From Siphonodentalium dalli (lineage: Eukaryota; Mollusca; Scaphopoda; Gadilida; Siphonodentaliidae): 64,000 nt of DNA. Location: positions 49,483,797-49,547,796 of the forward strand of contig CP136061.1 of the NCBI GenBank assembly GCA_032622095.1. The letters run 5' to 3'. Under the pieces are notes generated by a model. That model was not told the DNA's origin and searched no databases. It saw only the letters and a program-made list of their open reading frames with translations. Within the stretch, counting starts at the first letter, position 1. Every line of letters starts with the position of its first letter. A program made the translations under genes and the position numbers. Of this stretch, positions 56,701-64,000 are shown piece after piece.

Positions 56701-59700
56701 CGCATCCACATAGTAGGTCTTTTCCAGACCAATGTTTTGATGCCTCTGTATTAACAGAGAGCTTGGCGTATATATGAATGAACGGTAAGGAATATGTGAA
56801 ATTAATATAGACATGTGTTCGCATAGTAGCCCTATCGGGGGCATGTTTCCTTAAATGGTAGCAATAATGAAAATTTACACTGTGTATTACAAACCACTCA
56901 AGGCTTCAAAAATATTACTAATTTTTGTGTTGTGATCAGTTGTCTCGCTTGTTTAGCTGCGATACATGATTCAATAATTTCATTTACCGCCAATAAAGCA
57001 GTATTGACTGGTATTGACGCATCATTTTCTCAATATAACGGCGAGTTTAGATTCCTACTAATAATGCTATAAATTAACGACAATAAAGAGAAATCAAAGA
57101 TTAAAGAGTACATCGAATAAATGTGTATATACGCGTTCCGCTCGTATGCCTTTTCCAGACCAATGGTTGATAACCCCCTACATAATAGAGCGTTTTGATA
57201 AGAACATGTGTCCACATAGTAGGCCTTTCGTGACATGAGACTGCCACTTGGTACAGACTGTCACTTGGTACATGCTTTGTTTACTCTGTATAACAGCCTA
57301 TCTTGATGGGAGTTATAATACATATAATTGATGAAAATAATGCATGAAGTAAGTATTTATACACTAGTCTACATAATATGGGCTCTTTAGTTTCTCCATT
57401 TAATGGAGATTTTAGAGTAATAATATGAATGAACTATGACTAGAATACATCGAAGAACCAGACACCAATGCCATACTCCTACCATCCATGGAGCAAGTAA
57501 TATACATGATATAAGACATAAAATACAACAGACAGTATCGTGTGCAACCGCTAAGGTATCATATGAATGAACCGTCATACACAATGATGTTACAACCAAA
57601 ACTGCCTTATGGACGAAATACTGGAACTGATTATACATTTGATACACGACATGTCATTCCACTTTATACATGGTCAGTTAGATATCTTGCGAAAGTGACG
57701 TGCACCTTTAAGGTATGTGACCAAAATGTGTTGTATTGTATTCTATATGACCATTTCTGCAGTAAATAACGACACATCATTACTAGTGGGACTATGTGTG
57801 AAGCTCTTTGAATTAAATGAGCTTACTATGGTGGACATGTTTAACCAGATACGTTCTTCAAATAATGTTGGGATTTAAATTGAAGCTTAATTAGCCCTTC
57901 AAGCTTTCCAAATCAAGGTTATGGCGTGAAACAACCTGGAGAGAAAGATTTTATTTAGTTACTAATGTGGGTTCAAATAGAAACACATGGCGAAGGCCAT
58001 GATTCGAGCCTGTATGGCGCTTCATAGCCCAATAAAGGCGCGCCGATGGGTGTGGTTAACTTTAATATGTCATGTGTAGACCAGAAGCCACGAGGAACCC
58101 ATTGCTGTCCATGTCTGTACCCCATATATACTGCTATATGCAGTCGACCTACCTAGGACCTCAGTTTCTCCTTTCCTGTGTGGCTATTCCAAACCCATTT
58201 AGTGCAATGCGTTTGAAAATATACAGAGCGTTATTAAGAAGGATCGCTGATGCGTATAATATAACCAATATTTAGTCAAAATTTTAAGAAAACCCATTAT
58301 TGAAACATTGCGTTTGATAGTGTTGGGATTTGACCATATAATGGTTATCAGTGAAGTGATGACATGTGCACTAAATGACCTCAGTCAGTAAAGGCTAGTT
58401 CAGACCATATGAGAACCACACTCACCACCCATGCCTATACCCAAACAAACACCATGGCGACAGCGAAACACTACGAAGCTTCTCCCCACACGGACACTGT
58501 TGTCTTCCATGGATAATTTCTGATCCCACATTGAGACCAAATTTCATCCAGAGGGATCCCGTGGTTTCTGAGAAAATTATATTACAATTATGTACGGATG
58601 ACGGACGAAGAGCGATTGGTTTAGTTTCCACACATAAATGTACCAACACGTTTTGAGGCTGATATAGATGAAGTGTCCCTTTTAGTAATGTTACGATGTG
58701 AAGTTGGCTAGTTCATACCCGTAGTATCAGTTTCACTGGCCAGTGTCACTTAGAAACAATATTACGGATCATTGTCACATACAAAGGTCTTCAAAGGGAA
58801 GTCTATAATATGAGTAATATTTTCGCGGGCTTTTAAAGTTGTATATATATATATATATATATAATAGGTGTGGCTTCACATTAGCAAAGATGTCCCAAAG
58901 GAACATGCACACCATGAACGGAGGAAATATTAATAATCAAGTATGTATTCTCAATACAGGGGGAGGGGGTAATTTAATTTGTTACAGTCAATGGAGCGAT
59001 TAGGAATGAATAAATTATGGAAAACAAGATGTGAAGAGGCCTATATGACATATGTAGAGCGTGCTACCTATATGACATCTGTAGAGCGTGCTAACGGATT
59101 TAGTCATAGAAAGAGTAATATCCAAGATGGATGCTTCGTTCAAATTCTATAGAGCCCATCTGGAGGTGCTACTAAACAAGGAATTTTTACAAAAACTTGG
59201 AGATGAAAGTGGATATTCGAAGATTATGAGGGATTAGAAGTTGTAAGAAAAAGAAGAGCGAATAAAAACAGGAAGTGGTAGATAAAAAAGAGGGATAAAA
59301 AAAAAAGATAACAAAGAAAATTATGAATAAATAGAGGATATCCACCCTTTTTCAGTGGATATGGGTTATATCTCATGAGTCATGACAAAACATTGAATTT
59401 CCACGATATGATCAAATAATAAGCATGTGATACAACGCTTAGCCGATGGGTGTGGAGTCAGCCGGTAGGTTTCACGAGGGATTGCGTCAGATTCCAATGA
59501 CTCAGGCGTTGCGCCGGAAGTAGGGATTGCGCCAGATTCGAATGACTCAGGCATTGCGCCAGAAGTAGGGATTGCGTCAGATTCGAATGACAGGCATTGC
59601 AGGAGGCATAGTTTCTTATGGGCTGGATCTTATTCTAGGGTTTAGGAGACGTGTGTAGACCACTCAATATCCCCTCAGGTGTAGTGTGGAACCCTCAGAA

Positions 59701-60250
59701 GTGGCAGTGGGTTAGATATATTAAAAGACCGTTAATTTTAATTTAATTTTAAATTATTTTTGAATTTTAGAAAAAGTTGAAGTTTTTTAAGTTTTTCATA
59801 TTTTTTTAATTTATGAATTTTTTTTAAAGTTTTTCATTTTTGTTTCTTTTTGAAAAGTTTTTTAAGTTTTTTGAAATTTTTGAGTATTTTGAAGTTTTTA
59901 AAGTTTTTTGAAATTTTTTGAGATTTTGGAAATTTGAGAAATTTTTGAAGTTTTTGAAACTTTTGAAGTTTTTGAAATTTTTGAAGTTTTTGAAATTTTT
60001 GAAGTTTTGAATTTTTTGAAGTTTTCAATGCGAGTGTCACTTTAACATTATCCCACAGTGTGCACCATGTGTTACTTTAACATTCATCCATAGTGAGTGT
60101 CACTTTAATAATCATCCCCAGTGAGAGCCTAGTGTCCCTTCAAGACTGAAGCTACCCCAACGAGATCATCACGTGATATACATGTAGATAATATTCCGTT
60201 CATTATACGATGGTGGACCGAAAGCGGTGCCCTACATATCATCTAGCACC

Positions 60251-60337
60251 TGACCTCAAATAGGTCATGACATATGATGACCTAGGATTATGTAAATTAG
60301 CGAGAAAGTAGGTCATGACCTATGATGACCTAGGTCA
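60251..60337. promoter_or_regulatory. Cluster of AGGTCA half-sites in the element's outer end (right)
   Basis: Mirror of 46172-46258. Confidence 0.4.
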
Positions 60338-60448
60338 AACTGCCTAGACTGAGTACTGCGGAGAATATAGGTCAAACACCGACGGTAGTACTGCAGAGAA
60401 TGTAGGTCAACCTGTCTAGACTGGCACCAACTGGGGTCGGTATCATCA

Positions 60449-60515
60449 GAGCCAGCCGATTTCGATTCTATAAAGTACACATATACGGAGTTCTCAAAAT
60501 ATATAGTATAGACTA
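60449..60515 (+). repeat. Interspersed repeat interrupted by the giant palindrome, right part, with the right GAGCCA
   Basis: GAGCCA at 60449-60454 is followed by GCCGATTTCGATTCTATAAA and an end in CAAAATATATAG, matching the downstream ends of the uninterrupted copies at about 61340-61390 and 63550-63625. Confidence 0.85.
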
Positions 60516-61395
60516 GCAGATTAGCCCGCCACTGGCGGCAATCGTCAGAAACATGACATCTTTTAAATAATTTTTTTAATTAATTTTAATTTTTTAATTT
60601 AATTTTTTGTTTTTCAATGAGTTAATTGTGCCTTTTTTCAATTTTACCCGATTTGACCTTGAATTAATCATTTTCAAGGTCAAGGTCAGGTCGGGTGACA
60701 ATTTAACCCGTCCATGACACTTCCCGTAGACACCAAGTTTGAGCTCAATCGGTCCGAGTCTACAAAGGACACACACATATATATCATTTGTGGGTACCCG
60801 TTTCAAGGTGAAGATCACATCGGGCGGAAAAACTTACTCGATAAAAATCTCCCCCTTTCCTTGGAACTCCTAAGTTCGAAATTAAGTTAGAAATTTCGCT
60901 TCGAGACGGTCAATGGAGCCGTATTTATACTCGTCGTGTATATAGACGCTCAGTACGATAACATTGTATTGAATTGAAAACAAACGCTTTCCGTCGTGAA
61001 ATCATCTCTCTGCATAATATTTCGTGGGATAAAATTGCATTGAATTGAAAACAAACGCTTTCCGTCGTGAAAATCTCTCTGCATAATATTTCGAGCGACA
61101 GGCTACAATCTCTCTGCAGATGCTAATAACGTTGACTGGTAAACAAACGCTCTTTATAGCGATGCGTCAAAAACAAACGCTCATTAAATTATGACTTGAT
61201 TAACCACCGCGGTGCCGATTGTGGTGATTTGGGAAGGGAGAAACGGTGCTATGAGCTTCTCCAAAACGCGACAACTACGGTGTTCGTGGTTTTTACACTT
61301 ATATACGAAATTTGAGCTCGATGGGTGCAGTCGTTTTCGATTCTATGAAGTACACACACACATATACACGAAGTCTCAAAATATATAGTACTAGA
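60516..61395 (+). repeat. Interspersed repeat, with a palindrome-free relative of the insertion site
   Basis: Begins ACTAGCAGATTAGCCCGCCA, includes a GACCTTGAATT..AAGGTCAAGGTCA unit at about 60655-60690, and near the end carries GAGCTCGATGGGTGCAGTCG at about 61314, the uninterrupted relative of the palindrome's insertion site. Confidence 0.75.
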
Positions 61396-62154
61396 AGGTG
61401 ACCCGACTTCGTCCGGGCTTTAACCGTGAATTGTCCATTTTGAAGGTCAAGGTCAGGTGGGGTGACGATTTGACCCGTCCAAAACACTGCCCGGACAAAA
61501 GTACCCGACAAAAGTACCCGTCGAAATCCATCCGGTTTTACCAGATTTGACCTCGAATTGATCATTTTGAAGGTCAAGGTCAGGTCGGGGTCACGACTCG
61601 ACCCGTCCAAAACACCCAGTGGACAAAAGTAACCTTATGGATAAAATTTCGTCGAAATCCCATCAAAATTCGCGATTTGACCTTGAATTGAACCGATTTC
61701 AAGGTCAAGGTCACGTCGCATGGGCAAATGAATAGGCTTATTGAATAGGCTTATGATACTCCACATATGAAAGTACCCCCACATACCAAGTTTCATCAAA
61801 ATCCCGTGATATTCGGGCGTTTGAACTTGAAATGACCAGAATTCAAGGTCAAGGTCACGTCGTACGGGCAAATTAATAGGCCTATGGCACTGCCCGGCCG
61901 AAAATACCCCACATACCAAGTTTCATCGAAATCCCGTGATATTCGTGCATTTTACCTTGAAATGACCCGATTTCAAGGTCAAGGTCACGTCTCACGGGCA
62001 GATTAGTAGGCCTATGTCACTCCCCGGCCGAAAATACCCCCACATAGCAAGTTTCATCTAAATCGGCTCGGCCGTTTTCGAGTCCATTGGAAACAGACAG
62101 ACAGACACACACACACACACAGACACACATATCTTCCAAAATATATAATAGACT
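61396..62154 (+). repeat. Interspersed repeat, GACCTTGAATTGACC family, five to six units
   Basis: Starts GGTGACCCGACTTCGTCCGG, contains five AAGGTCAAGGTCA blocks (about 61443, 61572, 61702, 61843, 61974), and ends in an (ACAG)n/(AC)n tail and AAAATATATAATAGACTAG. No coding. Confidence 0.75.
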
Positions 62155-62668
62155 AGCCGATGAGCCCGACGTTGTCCGGGCTATTCAAAAACCAAATTTC
62201 AAGTCGATAGCTCCACCCGTTTCCGAGATCTGGTCTGCGCATGCGCGAAGCTTGCGTCGCACGGGCTCGGTGACCCGATAAAATTCGTATGCGGGACAAG
62301 ATACATTCACATAGCAAATTTCAAGTCGATAGCTCCACCCGTTTCCGAGATCTGGTCTGCGCATGCGCGAAACTTGCGTCGCACGGGCTCGGCGACCCGA
62401 TAAAATTCGTATCCGGGGCAAGATACATTCCCATAGCAAATTTCAAGTCGATAGCTCCACCCGTTTCCGAGATCTCGTCTGCGCATGCGCGAAGCGGGCG
62501 CCACACGGGCTCGCCAATACGACAGCGTCGACCGCCTGGTCAAACTACACACAAGTACCAAGTTTCGTCCCAATCGGTCGAGAATCGTAGATTTGTATAA
62601 ATGACATACAGACATACAGACAGACAGACAGACAGACAAACAGAGGTCTTCAAAATATATATGAGATA
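62155..62668 (+). repeat. 122-bp tandem units with TGCGCATGCGCG, three copies
   Basis: AAATTTCAAGTCGATAGCTC starts units at 62194, 62316 and 62438. Each contains CCCGTTTCCGAGATCT and TGCGCATGCGCG (62236, 62358, 62480). It ends in an (ACAG)n tail and CAAAATATATATGAGATAGACTAG. Minus-strand frames are shadows. Confidence 0.85.
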
Positions 62669-63269
62669 GACTAGCAGGTTAGCCCGCCACTGGCGGCGTT
62701 GGTCAGAAACATTTGGCTTTTCAACGAGTTAATTGTGCTTTTTTAATCAAGAGAAATTATGGTACCCGTCCCTAAAAGATTTAAGGTACATCGGGCGGAA
62801 AGAACTGACCCGATGAAAAATTGTTGAGCCCGACGTTGTCCGGGCTATTCAAAAACCAAATTTCAAGTCGATAGCTCCACCCGTTTCCGAGATATGGTCT
62901 GCGCATGCGCGAATCTGGCGTCGCACGGGCTCGGCAACCCGATAAAATTCGTATCCGGGGCAAGATACATTCACATACCAAATTTCAAGTCGTTTCCGAG
63001 ATCTCGTCTGCGCATGCGCTGCACGGGCGTAGCACGGGCTCGCCAATACGACGACGACCACCTGGTCATACTACACCCACGTACCAAGTTTCGTCCCGAT
63101 CGGTCGAGGTGTTGGTATCTGATGCAAAAGACGAAATTGTGAGTGTTGGTTTGTAACCGGGATTTCTGAGAAACATTATGCCTATATCCACACTAACTAC
63201 CCCCCCCCCATAAGCCCTGACCTAAGTGTCATACATACTATAACAATGATGTTGTAAGAGTACTATGGC
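62669..63269 (+). repeat. Nested or rearranged interspersed repeats
   Basis: A GTTAGCCCGCCACTGGCGGC start is followed within 150 bp by a CCCGACGTTGTCCGGGC start of the 122-bp family (TGCGCATGCGC at 62900 and 63009). A C-run lies at about 63200. Confidence 0.7.
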
Positions 63270-63573
63270 ATCCAATAAATCTCCCCGCATAGGAAACCAC
63301 TCAAAAGTATTGTTCCCGTATATCTCTCTGCAGATGCTAATAACGTTGAATGGTAAACACACGCTCTTTATAGCGATGCGTCAAAAACAAACGCTCATTA
63401 ATAATCACTTGATTAACCACCGCAGTGCCGTTTTTGTGACTGAGATTGGAGAACGGGTGCCCAAGAGCTTCTCCATAACGCGACAACTACGGTGTCCGTG
63501 GATATTTTACCCTTATATACGAAATTTGAGCTCGATCCGACCAGCCTTCTTCGATTCTATGAAGTACACATAT

Positions 63574-63608
<35 letters not shown>

Positions 63609-63625
63609 GAAGTATCAAATTATAT
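63270..63625 (+). repeat. Interspersed repeat, uninterrupted relative of the palindrome insertion site
   Basis: Matches 45760-46060 plus 60449-60515 continuously: ACGCTCTTTATAGCG, CTTGATTAACCACCGCAGTG, CGACAACTACGGTGTCCGTG, then GAGCTCGATCCGACCAGCCT at 63528, GATTCTATGAAGTACACATA, and a TA-rich end. It serves as an empty-site paralogue. Confidence 0.8.
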
Positions 63626-64000
63626 AGGAGACTAGCAGGTTAGCCCGCCACTGGCGTGGTTGGTCAGAATCATGACAATTTTAATTTTTGAATTTAAATA
63701 TATATATATTTTTTTAATAATTTTTGGTTTTTCAATATTTTACCCGATTTGACCTTGAATTGATCATTTGCAAGGTCAAGGTCAGGTGGGGGTCACAATT
63801 TAACCCGTTCATGACACTCCCCGTAGGTAGCAAGTGTGAACTCGGTTCGAGTCTATAAATGACACATGCACACACATATATATATAACTAGCCGATGAGC
63901 CCGACGTTGTCAGGGCTATTCAAAAACCAAATTTCAAGTCGATAGCTCCACCCGTTTCCGAGATCTGGTCTGCGCATGCGCGAAGCTCGCGTCGCACGGG
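63626..64000 (+). repeat. Further interspersed repeats running off the window
   Basis: GTTAGCCCGCCACTGGCGTG start, an AAGGTCAAGGTCA unit at about 63771, then a new copy of the 122-bp family (CCCGACGTTGTCAGGGC at about 63900, TGCGCATGCGCG at 63971). Confidence 0.75.

Larger units (their letters stand above)
46061..60448. mobile_element. Giant palindromic mobile element (14.4 kb), TG...CA ends, 6-bp target duplication
   Basis: The element begins TGATGATACC and ends GGTATCATCA. Every position tested pairs with its mirror: coordinates sum to 106509-106514 across the whole length, so arms of about 7.18 kb are reverse complements. The arms show small net length shifts of 2-5 bp between checked segments; one is at the A/T run at 51598 and 54905, and the short TA run at 47650 is a likely site of another. 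GAGCCA flanks both ends, and removing the element plus one GAGCCA restores an interspersed repeat seen intact elsewhere in the window. TG/CA ends and a 6-bp duplication are what retroviral-type or Polinton-type integrases leave. No integrase, polymerase, capsid or ATPase is recognisable, so it would be non-autonomous. The class is unassigned. An assembly contribution to the symmetry is possible. Confidence 0.8.
53271..60448 (-). repeat. Right arm of the giant palindrome
   Basis: Reverse complement of the left arm, with all the same internal repeats in mirror order. Frames such as 57542-57769 and 58072-58275 mirror those in the left arm; none is recognised. Confidence 0.95.

Noticed and set aside
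46061-60448. Identifying the palindrome as a standard Polinton/Maverick
   Set aside because: The 6-bp duplication fits, but no polymerase, integrase, ATPase, protease or capsid frame is recognisable, and the arms are far longer than Polinton terminal repeats.
62185-63156. Several overlapping frames with RMRRPDLGNGWSYRLEI-like text
   Set aside because: They arise from the 122-bp interspersed repeat in both strands and all frames; no start or splice context.

Overview
The window looks like animal (metazoan) nuclear DNA, probably from a marine invertebrate. It is AT-rich, has no operons, and has small coding exons with canonical AG/GT borders in large introns. Relics of non-LTR retrotransposons, many foldback or miniature inverted-repeat elements, minisatellites and interspersed repeats fill most of it. 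The species cannot be named from the sequence alone.

Layout. 1-0.8 kb: a broken minus-strand gene fragment of an uncharacterised invertebrate family. 2.4-13.3 kb: a direct tandem duplication (about 5.46 kb per copy) carrying LINE remnants, a foldback-type transposon with satellite-like ends, and a broken C2H2 zinc-finger exon. A third, inverted, partial copy at 17.3-18.3 kb lacks the transposon and shows its empty site. 15.7-17.3 kb: a 5'-truncated LINE on the minus strand. 19.9-30.2 kb: dispersed plus-strand exons, all compatible with phase 1, that could form a C-type-lectin-like gene: an EGF-like exon squeezed between two inverted copies of one short transposon, a threonine-rich stalk exon, and two tandem C-type-lectin exons, the second with a stop codon. 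32.6-42.4 kb: exons of a RacA/RhoBTB-type Rho GTPase (GTPase core, polybasic/proline linker, start of a BTB domain) with a local duplication of the exon for the last part of the GTPase fold. 42.6-46 kb and 60.4-64 kb: transposon-derived repeats.

The most striking object is at 46061-60448. It is a 14.4 kb almost perfect palindrome with arms of about 7.18 kb and a 29-base GC-rich loop. It begins TG, ends CA, and is bordered by a 6-bp direct repeat (GAGCCA). Removing it plus one GAGCCA restores an interspersed repeat whose uninterrupted relatives lie at 61.3 and 63.5 kb. This points to a giant inverted-repeat mobile element rather than a simple assembly fold-back. Its arms hold tandem repeats and no recognisable transposase, integrase or polymerase. 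The arms differ by small net length shifts, at least one of them in a homopolymer.

Most of the remaining DNA has no gene I can support. All similarity statements rest on reading translations by eye and recalled family patterns; no database search was run.
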